Shown one piece after another: positions 1 through 9,174 of a DNA stretch of 64,000 nucleotides. How positions within the stretch are numbered: the stretch's first letter is position 1; every line of letters starts with the position of its first letter. Under the pieces are notes generated by a model. The model saw nothing but the letters and a program-made list of their open reading frames with translations, was not told the DNA's origin and searched no databases. The position numbers were made by a program, and so were the translations under genes. This DNA is from G963662675 sp963662675 (GTDB taxonomy: Bacteria > Bacteroidota > Bacteroidia > Bacteroidales > Prolixibacteraceae): assembly GCA_963662675.2 (NCBI GenBank), contig CAXXHP010000002.1:186001-250000 (forward strand), given 5' to 3'.

Positions 1-2184
1 ATACTTTTCAATAATCTCTTCAAATTCTTTTTCTACAGAAAATAAATTCATAGGTTTTTCTAGAGATTCATTTAGTTCGTTTACCAATTTCATTTCATCT
101 TTCAACACATTCAGTAATTCTTTATTCTCTTTCTCTTTACTTTTTATGTCATCTAAAATATCACTATTTTCAAGCTCAAATAAATTAACATTTTCATTCT
201 CATAAGTTTCTTCTAATATTTGAATAACCTTCTCAATTTTCTGCTCAATTTTCATTCGTTTAAGCATTTGCAGATTTCTTTCTAATTGTTGAGAAAGATC
301 TTCCAAAGACATTTCATTATCATCTATCAATTCATTAAACTTCGATTGATCAAATTCCTCAGCCAATTTATTGAATTCTTCAAATAAAGCCTTTAATTCA
401 TCGTTCATTACTTCATTTAAAAGCTCTTCTATCTGTTGTTGTTGTTTCAAAATCTCTTCCTTTTCATCAGTAAAAGAATTCATCATACTGTTCATTTCTG
501 AATTTTGCTTTTTAACCTGATCCAAAACATTTTCTAATTGAGTTTTTTTATCAATAATCTCATTCATCAACTGCTGCTTTTCCCAATCAGAAATATCTTC
601 ACTTATACTTTTATATTTGAGCTCTTCTATCGATTCTTCAAGTTTATTACTCAATTCTAAACTCTTTTCAACTAAACTTTGAATATCACTAAATAATTGA
701 TTATCTGATAATAACAACTCTTTTTTTGAAGGAAAATTAAATTGAAAAACTTCGGAAGTGGTTTTCTTATTATTATGGAAGTAGTCATTATCGCTTACTG
801 TAAAATAATACGTTATATCGCTTCCTAAATTTTCAACATCTTTAAAATCAAAAGTGAAGTAAAAGTCTTGCTCATTCAAATTATTAAGGATATGAAGAGT
901 ATTTGCGCTATCCTTTTGGTTGATATTCATATTAAATGTTAAACCAGAAAAACCATAATCATCTAAAATAGTTCCTTTAAAATAAAAGCGTGAATAATTT
1001 GTTGAATCACGAAGTTGAACTACGTTTATATCCGGATATAAATCGGAGATAACCTCAATATTAAAATTCAATATATCTTCTATTGTAAAATGTTTATTTT
1101 TTAATGAAACTGAATATGATTCATCATTTGTAATTAAATGCTCCACAAATATTTCATCTTCTTCATATTTACCAAATATCTCATCATTATTAAATGAAAC
1201 CTTTAAACTATCAGTATCAATTACTTTAAATATCCATTTAAGTTGGGTTCCATATGGTATTTGTAAATCACCAATATTCTTTAAAGTTTCTTTTGCATGC
1301 TTTGTATAAACCGGAGGTGAAATTTGAACTGAATAATTAAGTATAGATGGGTTTGGCAAAATTGTAAGTTTATAATTATTTGACACATAATTTAAATCTG
1401 TAAAAAAGAATGATAAATTATTATGAACTTGATCCAACTTATATGTAAAATATTCATTTTCATTTGACATTAAAAATTTATTGCCTCCAATACTTACATA
1501 TAAATTATCTGGTACTTCTCTACCCTCACAAAGCACAGTTAACTCTATTGATTTTCCTTTCTGAACAGAAAGATTTTCATTAAGGAGCAAAAATGTAAAA
1601 GGAGCCGGTTTAAAAAATACCTTATTGAAATTTATTATTCTTACAGTAGATTCATAATATAATCCAGGAAAAGTAAAGTATAAGGCTGTACATGAAACAA
1701 AAGAAAAAACAAGTAAATAAAACAACTTTCTAAGCTTATTTTTATCAATAACCTCTGTAAAATTTAATAGCCTTATTTTACTAATTTTATTATCAATACT
1801 TGCCCATACCAATTCATTATCATAACTATTTTCTTCGGCAAGCTCTATAATATTAAAGAGTTTATCTTCAATCTCTCCAAAATGATTACTAATAATAATT
1901 GATGCCTTTTTAAAACTTATAGGTTTTAATAAACCTATAAGTTTTAAAACTGGAATAAATACAAACCATATACTAAGAACTAAAATGAATAAAAGCGTAA
2001 AAATGAATAAAGAAGTTCTAAAAAAAACAGACGAATAATTAAAGTATTCATAAGCTGAAACAGCTGAATAATAGAATATTAACAATACAATTGAAAAAAC
2101 TATTCCTTTATATAACTGGTACAAATAAAACTTTCTTCTAAAGAATACCAGTTTATCAACAAGCTGTTTATATTGATTTGTCAT
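1..2184 (-). CDS. DUF4175-like membrane protein, C-terminus cut off by window edge
   Basis: An open frame of 728 codons starts at ATG 2184 and is still open at base 1, so the C-terminus lies outside the window. Three hydrophobic segments lie near residues 20-42, 58-81 and 153-170, consistent with membrane anchoring. They are followed by a long beta-rich region (about 180-480) and, from about residue 485, a highly charged, Glu/Lys/Gln-rich coiled coil that continues to the edge. This layout (N-terminal membrane hairpin, extracytoplasmic Ig-like region, long C-terminal coiled coil) resembles the large DUF4175 proteins of Bacteroidota, whose function is not established. The family call rests on architecture and sequence feel only; a full-length profile search is needed. 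It is divergent from the receiver gene that follows. Confidence 0.6.
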   Translation of the reverse strand, partial: MTNQYKQLVDKLVFFRRKFYLYQLYKGIVFSIVLLIFYYSAVSAYEYFNYSSVFFRTSLFIFTLLFILVLSIWFVFIPVLKLIGLLKPISFKKASIIISNHFGEIEDKLFNIIELAEENSYDNELVWASIDNKISKIRLLNFTEVIDKNKLRKLFYLLVFSFVSCTALYFTFPGLYYESTVRIINFNKVFFKPAPFTFLLLNENLSVQKGKSIELTVLCEGREVPDNLYVSIGGNKFLMSNENEYFTYKLDQVHNNLSFFFTDLNYVSNNYKLTILPNPSILNYSVQISPPVYTKHAKETLKNIGDLQIPYGTQLKWIFKVIDTDSLKVSFNNDEIFGKYEEDEIFVEHLITNDESYSVSLKNKHFTIEDILNFNIEVISDLYPDINVVQLRDSTNYSRFYFKGTILDDYGFSGLTFNMNINQKDSANTLHILNNLNEQDFYFTFDFKDVENLGSDITYYFTVSDNDYFHNNKKTTSEVFQFNFPSKKELLLSDNQLFSDIQSLVEKSLELSNKLEESIEELKYKSISEDISDWEKQQLMNEIIDKKTQLENVLDQVKKQNSEMNSMMNSFTDEKEEILKQQQQIEELLNEVMNDELKALFEEFNKLAEEFDQSKFNELIDDNEMSLEDLSQQLERNLQMLKRMKIEQKIEKVIQILEETYENENVNLFELENSDILDDIKSKEKENKELLNVLKDEMKLVNELNESLEKPMNLFSVEKEFEEIIEKY

Positions 2185-2675
2185 TTTACTCTAAAATAAT
2201 ACTTTACATCCTTTTAAAATAGTACACAACTGTTAATAATTAATGACCAAACTGTTTATAGAAAACGAACAAAAACTTGCTTATATATTTTTGTTTTTGT
2301 TTAAATTTTATAATAGATGCGTTTTGCAAAGAAAGTCAAGATAAATTGATTCAAAAAAATAAGCAACGAATTAACAATTGATTGGTTTAAAAATTGAATT
2401 ATTAAATAACATCTATAAACTATTAACAATTGTTAGCTTTCTAACTATATTCATTGATTATAAATGCTTAAGGCTGTTAGATAAAAATGTATAATTTTTT
2501 AAAAAAGATAGATTTCTAATAAATCAAGAACTAATTTAAAAACTTACAAAGAGAACTAACAGGACATTATTATTTACATTATTTCTTTTAAAAGTATTAA
2601 ACTAATAATATATAAGAGGGTTTCCTTTTATATAAAAATAGGATTAACTTTATAGTGCAGTAAAGAGGATATTAA
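2185..2675. other. AT-rich intergenic region between divergent genes
   Basis: A 491-bp gene-free stretch between the DUF4175-like gene (leftward) and the receiver gene (rightward). It is very AT-rich. I found no TAnnTTTG box on either strand, only a weak TAGCTTTC at about 2434 and a small GTTAG/CTAAC inverted repeat at 2432-2445. It must hold promoters for both genes, but I cannot place them. Confidence 0.6.
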
Positions 2676-3065
2676 ATGAATGAGAAACTTTCCATACTTC
2701 TTGTAGAGGATAATATATTAAATCAAAGAATTGTTGCTTTTAGTCTTAAGAAATTAAGTCATGAAGTCATTATTGCTAATAATGGGCTTGAAGCATTAGA
2801 AATATTCAAGAAAAGTAAATTTGATGTTATTTTGATGGACATAATGATGCCGATAATGGATGGTTTAGAGGCAACAGTCCAAATAAGAAATTACGAAAAG
2901 GATAAAAGTATTATAAATCAAACGCCAATAATTGCTCTAACAGCCAATACAATGGATAATGATAGAGAAAAATGTATTTCATTTGGAATGAATGATTTTA
3001 TGGCAAAACCTTTTGATGTAGAAAAGCTGAATCAAATTTTTGAAGAACTTCGTATTATTGGATAA
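2676..3065 (+). CDS. Stand-alone response-regulator receiver domain
   Basis: A 129-residue protein consisting of a single CheY-like REC domain with no output domain. The acidic pair E11/D12, the phosphoacceptor D55 in MDIMMPIMDG, T89 and K111 (AKPFD) are all in place, so it should be phosphorylated normally. The LLVEDN...NQ start and the ALTAN and GMNDF..KPF motifs are those of receivers found in hybrid histidine kinases, which suggests origin from, or service to, a hybrid kinase phosphorelay. No kinase or Hpt gene is adjacent. ruvB starts 68 bp downstream behind its own promoter-like box, so the gene is probably transcribed alone. Its partner and output cannot be read from this window. Confidence 0.9.
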   Translation: MNEKLSILLVEDNILNQRIVAFSLKKLSHEVIIANNGLEALEIFKKSKFDVILMDIMMPIMDGLEATVQIRNYEKDKSIINQTPIIALTANTMDNDREKCISFGMNDFMAKPFDVEKLNQIFEELRIIG

Positions 3066-3100
3066 TTAGAATCATTTCCCTCCATTTCATGAAATAAAAC

Positions 3101-3108
3101 TATCTTTG
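3101..3108 (+). promoter_or_regulatory. Bacteroidota -7 box upstream of ruvB
   Basis: TATCTTTG matches the Bacteroidota TAnnTTTG -7 element and ends 25 bp before the ruvB ATG. No convincing -33 TTG is visible. Confidence 0.5.
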
Positions 3109-3133
3109 TTTTTCCAAGGTAAAGCAAAGATAT

Positions 3134-4156
3134 ATGGGTGATCAGATAGATCTTCACAATCAATCATTTTCTGAAAAAGACAACGACTTTGATAAGCAGT
3201 TGAGACCATTATCTTTTGATGATTTCAAAGGGCAAGAACAAATTGTTGAAAATTTGAAAGTATTTGTGCAAGCTGCAAAAATGCGTGATGAAGCATTAGA
3301 TCATGTTTTGCTTTTTGGCCCTCCAGGATTAGGAAAAACTACTTTATCAAACATTATTGCCAATGAATTAGGAGTAAGTTTAAAACTTTCATCTGGTCCT
3401 GTTTTAGACAAACCAGGAGATTTGGCAGGCTTACTTACCAATTTAGATGAGAGAGATGTCCTTTTTATTGACGAGATACATCGTTTAAGCCCCATAGTGG
3501 AAGAATATCTGTACTCGGCTATGGAGGACTACAAAATAGACATCATGATTGATAAAGGGCCGAGTGCGCGTTCTATTCAATTAGAATTAAATCCATTTAC
3601 TTTAATTGGAGCCACTACCCGATCTGGATTACTTACTAGTCCACTTAGAGCTAGATTTGGAATAAAAGCGCATTTTGAATATTACGACTTGAAGGTTTTA
3701 ACCGGTATTGTTAAAAGATCGGCTAAAATATTGAATATTGAGATTGATGAGCGTTCTTCTATTGAAATAGCTTCTAGAAGTAGAGGAACTCCCCGAATTG
3801 TAAATGCTTTATTGAGAAGAGTGCGTGATTTTGCACAAGTTAAGGGAAATGGAAAAATTGATATGGATATTACTCAATATTCATTAGAAGCTCTTAATAT
3901 TGATAAACATGGACTCGATGAAATGGATAACAAAATATTGAGTACAATTATTGATAAATTTAAGGGAGGGCCAGTTGGTGTATCAACCATAGCAACTGCA
4001 GTAGGTGAAGATAGCGGAACTATTGAAGAGGTGTATGAACCTTTTCTTATTAAAGAAGGCTTTATTAAAAGAACACCCAGAGGACGTGAAGTAACAGAAT
4101 TAGCCTATAAACATTTGGGAAAAGTAAAATATAAAGACGATCCTAGTCTTTTTTAA
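3134..4156 (+). CDS. ruvB: Holliday junction branch migration ATPase RuvB
   Basis: RuvB is the hexameric AAA+ motor that, with RuvA, drives branch migration of Holliday junctions during recombinational repair. The 340 residues match the usual family length. Visible motifs are the N-terminal LRP..F.DF.GQ signature (23-36), Walker A GPPGLGKTT (62-70), Walker B with D112/E113, the sensor GATTR (159-162), the arginine-finger region RARFG (171-175), and a C-terminal winged-helix domain including GGPVGVSTIA. As is common in bacteria of this phylum, ruvA and ruvC are not adjacent. The 3' end overlaps the convergent cyclotransferase gene by 14 bp. Confidence 0.97.
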   Translation: MGDQIDLHNQSFSEKDNDFDKQLRPLSFDDFKGQEQIVENLKVFVQAAKMRDEALDHVLLFGPPGLGKTTLSNIIANELGVSLKLSSGPVLDKPGDLAGLLTNLDERDVLFIDEIHRLSPIVEEYLYSAMEDYKIDIMIDKGPSARSIQLELNPFTLIGATTRSGLLTSPLRARFGIKAHFEYYDLKVLTGIVKRSAKILNIEIDERSSIEIASRSRGTPRIVNALLRRVRDFAQVKGNGKIDMDITQYSLEALNIDKHGLDEMDNKILSTIIDKFKGGPVGVSTIATAVGEDSGTIEEVYEPFLIKEGFIKRTPRGREVTELAYKHLGKVKYKDDPSLF

Positions 4157-5216
4157 CTAGCTTAATTTCAAATAGGTTAGGCCAAAGTTTTCCTGTTACA
4201 TACATTTTACCATTTTCAGGATTGATAGCAATGCCGTTTAGTACATCAATATTTTCTGTGTAATTGTAAGTTGATGAAAGCAGTCCTTCTAAATATATTT
4301 TTGAAATAACTTTTCCTGTTTTAGCTTCAATTTTAATAATAAAATTAGTAGTCCATACATTGGCATATATGTAACCATCAAAATATTCCAATTCATTTAT
4401 AAATTTTATTGGTCCCTTATTATCGTAAACAGGTAATTTTTTTACTACTTGCATGTTATTAGGATCAATAAAATGCAAAAATTCTGAACTATCTGTTTTT
4501 ATAAGATGCTGGCTGTCATGTGTCATACCCCAACCCTGTTCTGTTTCGTATGTAAAACTATCAATAAGTGCAAAATTGTTTAAATCATAAATAAAACCTT
4601 TTTGCGCTTTATAGGTCATTTGATAAATTTTGTTGTTGAAAATAGTAATACCTTCTCCAAAATATTTATCATCAAGATCAATTGATTGTATTACTGAACC
4701 CGTTTTTAAATCAATTTTATAAATACCAGATTCTCCATTATTACCGGTACTTTCGTAAAATTCTCCATTATAAATTTCAAGTCCTTCGGTAAAAAAATAT
4801 GTATTATGAGGATAAACATTGACTATTTCATAGGTATATTCCTCAGGTTCTTTGTCAGATAATATTTCAAAGGATTCATAATTAGTACCTTCTAATCCAT
4901 CTGTTTTCGTTGCAACTACTTTTATTTCATGTTTTCCTAGAGAATTAATATTCGTAATTCTATAAGTGAAATTTGCTTCGTTTGATATTTTAACAAGTTC
5001 ATTATCAATAAATAATTCAGCTTTTTGCAATTCTCCATTTTTAGGATTTACAGTAACTTCAATATGAATGGAATTACCAATAAATAAGTTGTTTTGTTTG
5101 TTCGTTATGGAAATTTTAGAAACAGGTTTTCTCGATTTTTCGGTGGTATTTGAACACGAAAAAGTGCTGAGAAAAAGCAGATAAGTGAATAATATGGTGA
5201 ACGTTTTCAATTTCAT
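4143..5216 (-). CDS. Glutaminyl-peptide cyclotransferase, lipoprotein (plant-type propeller)
   Basis: This enzyme converts N-terminal glutamine to pyroglutamate on peptides or proteins outside the cytoplasm. The C-terminal 240 residues carry hallmarks of the beta-propeller glutamine cyclotransferase family: FTEGLE, GEGIT, QGWGMTHD, ANVW, DVLNGIA and TGKLWPNLFEI. The N-terminal part is an Ig-like domain after a hydrophobic signal ending ...LSTFSC, which suggests an exported lipoprotein. I choose ATG 5216 (MKLKTF...), not the upstream in-frame ATG at 5267, because the shorter start gives a proper signal peptide. The stop lies inside the end of convergent ruvB. In Bacteroidota such cyclotransferases are thought to modify the new N-terminal Gln of exported proteins, many of which are cleaved to expose Gln. 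Confidence 0.88.
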   Translation of the reverse strand: MKLKTFTILFTYLLFLSTFSCSNTTEKSRKPVSKISITNKQNNLFIGNSIHIEVTVNPKNGELQKAELFIDNELVKISNEANFTYRITNINSLGKHEIKVVATKTDGLEGTNYESFEILSDKEPEEYTYEIVNVYPHNTYFFTEGLEIYNGEFYESTGNNGESGIYKIDLKTGSVIQSIDLDDKYFGEGITIFNNKIYQMTYKAQKGFIYDLNNFALIDSFTYETEQGWGMTHDSQHLIKTDSSEFLHFIDPNNMQVVKKLPVYDNKGPIKFINELEYFDGYIYANVWTTNFIIKIEAKTGKVISKIYLEGLLSSTYNYTENIDVLNGIAINPENGKMYVTGKLWPNLFEIKLVKKD

Positions 5217-5308
5217 CTTGATTGATTTTATTTCGATATAAAAATAGTAAATCTTAAAAGACAGCAATAAATACTTAACATTTTAAAATATGCTTATTCA
5301 TGAATAAC

Positions 5309-5316
5309 TATCTTTG
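5309..5316 (+). promoter_or_regulatory. Bacteroidota -7 box for the flippase gene
   Basis: TATCTTTG overlaps the first in-frame TTG (5314). Transcription would start near 5323, which rules out TTG 5314 as the initiation codon and supports TTG 5329. Confidence 0.5.
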
Positions 5317-5328
5317 AAAAAAAAAAAA

Positions 5329-6804
5329 TTGAATTCATTAAAAAAACTTGTAGGGGAAACAGCTATTTATGGAGTAAGTAGCATTGCAGGTCGGCTTTTA
5401 AACTGGTTTCTTGTTCCCTATTATTCGCAAATTTTTTTAGCATCAAATTATGGAATAGTAACACATCTGTATTCTATCATGGCCTTTTTATTGGTTATGC
5501 TAACCTATGGAATAGAAACAGGGTATTTCCGTTTTGCTTCGAATAGTAAGTACGATAAAGAAGTGGTTTATTCCAGTTCTTTGATCTCTCTATTCGTAAC
5601 ATCTTTATCATTTTTACTTGTTGCTTATAATTTTTCAGATGTAATTTCAGGTTGGTTAGATTATCAAAATCATCCAGAATATATAAAATGGATAGCCATA
5701 ATAATGGCTTTTGATGCTTTTACTTCAATTCCGTTTGCAAAACTTCGAATTGAATCAAGAGCTATGAAATTTGCTGCCTTAAAGTTGATAAGTATTGGCA
5801 CAAATATTTTTTTCAATATTTTCTTTTTAACGATCTGTCCTGCACTACTTAAAGCTAATCCAGATCATTTGGTGAGTCATATTTATTCTGAAAATATAGG
5901 GGTCGGATATGTCATTATTTCTAACCTTATATCTTCATCTGTTACTTTTATTCTGTTAATACCTGAAATTCTTATAAAACTAAGACTTGATTTAAAACTA
6001 TTAAAAGAAATTATTTGGTATTCGTTTCCAATATTAATTGTTGGAATTGCCGGGATGGTGAATCAAAACATTGATAAAATATTGATACCTGAATTAATGC
6101 CTGCCGATAAAGATCCGATGACGCAATTGGGTATTTATGGAGCTAATTATAAGCTTGCAGTATTAATGAATATGTTTATTCAGGCCTTCCGGTATGCTTT
6201 TGAACCTTTCTTTTTTTCACAGGTAAAATCAGAAAATAATAAAAAAGGCTATGCCTTGATTCTAAAATATTTTGTCATTTTTGGTCTACTTATCTTTTTA
6301 GGAATTAGCTTATTTATTGAAATATTTTGGGATTTCAATATCATGGGAAGTGAATATTATTCAGGATTAAAAGTAGTTCCAATTGTTTTAATGGCTAATT
6401 TATTTTTGGGAATATATTATACACTATCCTTATGGTATAAGCTGACTGATAGGACACGATATGGCGCTTATTTTGCCCTTATTGGTGCTGTTATAAGCTT
6501 GATAATCAACATTATTTTTATTCCTGTCTATGGGTATATGGCATCGGCTATAGCAGTGCTTTTTTGTTTTATTACCATGACTGTTATGTCCTATTTAGTA
6601 GGAAAAAAGTATTATCCGGTAAATTATCCGGTAAAGAGGATATTGTTTTATTTTAGTGTGGCAATAGGTCTATATCTTATTTCGGCATTTTTGAATTTAG
6701 ATTCATCACTAATTATGTATTTGATACATAGTTTATTACTTCTGACTTTTATTGGAATTATTTACTTTTTAGAAAATAAAGAACTTAGAAAGTTTCTTCA
6801 TTAA
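5329..6804 (+). CDS. Polysaccharide/lipid-linked oligosaccharide flippase (Wzx/MATE-like)
   Basis: A 491-residue integral membrane protein with about 12-14 hydrophobic segments spread along its length. It belongs to the polysaccharide biosynthesis/MVF-like exporter group that flips undecaprenyl-linked glycans. The N-terminus LKKLVGETAIYGVSSI...GRLLNWFLVPYY is the usual start of this Bacteroidota subgroup. Initiation is probably TTG 5329 (giving M-N-S-L-K-K-L), because a more upstream TTG at 5314 sits within the -7 promoter box; the nearest ATG would remove the first helix. The leader would be only a few nucleotides long. No glycosyltransferase or polymerase gene is adjacent, so the substrate is unknown. 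rpiB follows after 68 bp with its own promoter box. Confidence 0.88.
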   Translation: MNSLKKLVGETAIYGVSSIAGRLLNWFLVPYYSQIFLASNYGIVTHLYSIMAFLLVMLTYGIETGYFRFASNSKYDKEVVYSSSLISLFVTSLSFLLVAYNFSDVISGWLDYQNHPEYIKWIAIIMAFDAFTSIPFAKLRIESRAMKFAALKLISIGTNIFFNIFFLTICPALLKANPDHLVSHIYSENIGVGYVIISNLISSSVTFILLIPEILIKLRLDLKLLKEIIWYSFPILIVGIAGMVNQNIDKILIPELMPADKDPMTQLGIYGANYKLAVLMNMFIQAFRYAFEPFFFSQVKSENNKKGYALILKYFVIFGLLIFLGISLFIEIFWDFNIMGSEYYSGLKVVPIVLMANLFLGIYYTLSLWYKLTDRTRYGAYFALIGAVISLIINIIFIPVYGYMASAIAVLFCFITMTVMSYLVGKKYYPVNYPVKRILFYFSVAIGLYLISAFLNLDSSLIMYLIHSLLLLTFIGIIYFLENKELRKFLH

Positions 6805-6831
6805 TAAGTTTAAATAAAGACTTATTAGTAT

Positions 6832-6839
6832 TAAATTTG
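6832..6839 (+). promoter_or_regulatory. Bacteroidota -7 box upstream of rpiB
   Basis: TAAATTTG fits TAnnTTTG and lies 33 bp before the rpiB ATG. No clear -33 element is visible. Confidence 0.42.
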
Positions 6840-6872
6840 CTGTTCGTTTACAAATAAATTAAAGATATTAAA

Positions 6873-7304
6873 ATGAAAATTGCATTAGCTTCAGATCATG
6901 CTGGGTTTGAAAAGAAAAAGATTGTGATGAAGTACCTGACGGAAAAGGGAATTGAGTATAAGGATTATGGAACTTATTCAGAAGAAAGTTGTGATTATCC
7001 GGATTATGCTCATCCAATGGCAGAAGCAGTAGTAAAAGGGGAGTTTGAACGTGGTATCTCTATTTGTGGAAGTGGTAATGGAATCAACATGGTTGCCAAC
7101 AAACATCAGCAAATTCGTTCAGCTCTATGTTGGATGCCTGAAATTGCAGAACTTGCACGCTCACATAACGATGCTAATGTTTTATCAATGCCTGCCCGTT
7201 ATATTACTGATGAAGAAGCAATTGCTATATTAGATAAATTTTTATATACAGAATTTGAAGGTGGTCGGCATTTAACTAGAATCAATAAAATTCCAGTAAA
7301 ATAA
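6873..7304 (+). CDS. rpiB: Ribose-5-phosphate isomerase B
   Basis: RpiB interconverts ribose 5-phosphate and ribulose 5-phosphate in the non-oxidative pentose phosphate pathway. At 143 residues it is the normal RpiB/LacAB length. It shows the phosphate-binding start ALASDHAGF (D9, H10), the YPDYA segment, the catalytic loop GISICGSGNGINM with Cys65 as the expected enediol base, and a SHNDANVL segment with His98. It lies 3 bp ahead of lutB and likely forms a transcript with lutB and the Rrf2 regulator. A GalE- or Lac-type variant substrate is possible for this fold, but the Cys65 loop favours RpiB. Confidence 0.93.
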   Translation: MKIALASDHAGFEKKKIVMKYLTEKGIEYKDYGTYSEESCDYPDYAHPMAEAVVKGEFERGISICGSGNGINMVANKHQQIRSALCWMPEIAELARSHNDANVLSMPARYITDEEAIAILDKFLYTEFEGGRHLTRINKIPVK

Positions 7305-7307
7305 ATC

Positions 7308-8675
7308 ATGTATTTAGCCAAAAAGAACTTTATTATAGATGCTGATAAAATTGCCTTTGACAAGAAGCATAGGGCAACTATCAAGTTTAATATTGCCAGA
7401 TATGATCAGGCTGTTGATCGTGGTAGAAAGCGGTATTCTAACCTTAAACTAGCGAGAGGCCGAGGTTCTTTTATTAAAGAAAAAGCCATTAATAATCTGC
7501 ACGATTATTTGCTTCAATTTGAAGAAAAAATAACATCAAAAGGAACAGAAGTTATTTGGGCTGAAGATGGAAATGAGGCTATAAAAGCAGTTCAGCAAAT
7601 TTTAAAAGAGAATGAAGCTCAATTGCTCGTAAAAAGCAAGTCAATGACCACCGAGGAAATTGATTTGAATGAGCATGTGGAACATATTGGTGTGGAATCA
7701 CTTGAAACAGATTTGGGTGAATATATAGTGCAAATTGCGGGAGAAAAACCCTATCATATTGTTACTCCGGCAATGCACAAATCAAAAGAAGATATTGCAG
7801 AGTTATTTCATGAGAAATTTGACACTCCGGAGAAAAGCACGCCTGAATTTTTAACCGCATATGTTAGGGATTTGTTGCGCAATAAGTTTGTTAAAGCAGA
7901 CATTGGGGTAACCGGTTCAAATTTTCTAGTGGCTGATATTGGCGGTATTTGCCTTACTGAAAATGAAGGAAATGCAATGATGACTTTTTCATTTCCCAAA
8001 GTACATATTGTCATTGCAGGAATTGAAAAGATTGTTCCGTCGTTGAAAGATTTAGGATTACTTTGGCCATTGCTTGCCGCTCATGGTACAGGACAACAAA
8101 TTACAGTTTACAATTCGGTTGTAACCGGACCGAAAAAGGATGGAGAAACAGATGGTCCGGAGAAAATGTATGTGATTCTTTTGGATAACAAGAGGAGTGA
8201 AATTTACCAAAAGGAGGAACAGTATTTATCACTTAAATGCATTAGATGTGGGGCTTGTTTAAATGCTTGCCCTATTTATAAAAATGTGGGTGGTTATACA
8301 TATGCAGCAACTTATAGTGGGCCAATTGGTTCTGTTATCACGCCATTTTTTAAAGGATTTGGAGAATACAATCACTTAAGTTATGCTTGTTCTGTTTGTG
8401 GAAAGTGTTCTGAAGTTTGCCCCGTGAAAATACCATTACATAATTTATTGTTATACAATAGAAGAGACGCCATTGAAAATGGAGATGGACCGTTTGCTTG
8501 GAACATGGGAATGAAAGCATACGAATTTGCTTTTATGAAGCGGAAGAGATTGGACGCAGTTAGTGGAGGGATGAAAAATAAGCTTGGAATATTTGGAAAC
8601 AATGCGCTGGGCACACAAAAAGAACTCCCCAAATTTGCAGAGAAATCTTTTAGCCAATTATGGAAATCTAAATAA
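7308..8675 (+). CDS. lutB: LutB-like lactate utilisation iron-sulfur protein
   Basis: LutB is the iron-sulfur subunit of the LutABC L-lactate-oxidising complex. The 455 residues contain an LUD (DUF162) domain at about 70-290 and a ferredoxin-like double 4Fe-4S segment: CIRCGACLNACP from about residue 311 and CSVCGKCSEVCP from about 361. A C-terminal tail typical of LutB/LldF follows. Unusually, neither lutA (the CCG-domain subunit) nor lutC (the small LUD protein) is adjacent. The gene instead sits between rpiB (3 bp upstream) and an Rrf2 regulator (7 bp downstream). The missing subunits may be elsewhere in the genome, or the protein may serve another oxidation. Family membership is clear; the substrate is inferred. 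Confidence 0.88.
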   Translation: MYLAKKNFIIDADKIAFDKKHRATIKFNIARYDQAVDRGRKRYSNLKLARGRGSFIKEKAINNLHDYLLQFEEKITSKGTEVIWAEDGNEAIKAVQQILKENEAQLLVKSKSMTTEEIDLNEHVEHIGVESLETDLGEYIVQIAGEKPYHIVTPAMHKSKEDIAELFHEKFDTPEKSTPEFLTAYVRDLLRNKFVKADIGVTGSNFLVADIGGICLTENEGNAMMTFSFPKVHIVIAGIEKIVPSLKDLGLLWPLLAAHGTGQQITVYNSVVTGPKKDGETDGPEKMYVILLDNKRSEIYQKEEQYLSLKCIRCGACLNACPIYKNVGGYTYAATYSGPIGSVITPFFKGFGEYNHLSYACSVCGKCSEVCPVKIPLHNLLLYNRRDAIENGDGPFAWNMGMKAYEFAFMKRKRLDAVSGGMKNKLGIFGNNALGTQKELPKFAEKSFSQLWKSK

Positions 8676-8682
8676 GTGAATT

Positions 8683-9126
8683 ATGCTTTCAAATACATGT
8701 AAATATGCAATTCGTGCCCTAATTTACCTTGGGAAACACGATGATAATGGAAAAAAAATTGGCATAAAAAAAATTGCAGGAGACCTTGATATTCCAACTC
8801 CTTTTTTGGGAAAAATTTTACAAAACCTGGTAAAACAGAAAATATTATCTTCTACAAAAGGTCCTAATGGAGGCTTTGGTATTGGCAAACCAACCAATGA
8901 AATTTCACTATATGATATTGTGAAAACAATTGATGGGGAAGATTTTTTTAATAATTGCCTAATTAGTTTGGAACCTTGTTCAAGTCATCATGAAGATGGA
9001 AAGTATTGCCCTGTGCATAACAGTTTTAGTGAGGTTCGTACAAAATTGATGGAGTTCTATTCTCAAACAACAATTGACGTAGTCATTTCGGACATGCATG
9101 GGCATGAAGATATGATCAAACTGTAA
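8683..9126 (+). CDS. Rrf2-family transcriptional regulator with three-cysteine Fe-S motif
   Basis: A 147-residue Rrf2/IscR-type winged-helix regulator. The N-terminal half holds the DNA-binding domain (MLSNTCKYAIRALIYL..., IKKIA..., then the wing residues KGPNGGFGIG). The dimerisation helix is preceded by Cys92, Cys99 and Cys109, close to the 92/98/104 spacing of IscR, so it probably binds an Fe-S cluster and senses iron, oxygen or cluster status. It begins 7 bp after lutB, itself an Fe-S protein, so autoregulation of the rpiB-lutB-rrf2 unit is a plausible inference. It cannot be assigned specifically as IscR, NsrR or CymR from sequence reading alone. Confidence 0.9.
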   Translation: MLSNTCKYAIRALIYLGKHDDNGKKIGIKKIAGDLDIPTPFLGKILQNLVKQKILSSTKGPNGGFGIGKPTNEISLYDIVKTIDGEDFFNNCLISLEPCSSHHEDGKYCPVHNSFSEVRTKLMEFYSQTTIDVVISDMHGHEDMIKL

Positions 9127-9174
9127 CAATTTTCATTTACAAATTCACATTTAACGATTAAAGCAACATTTGGT

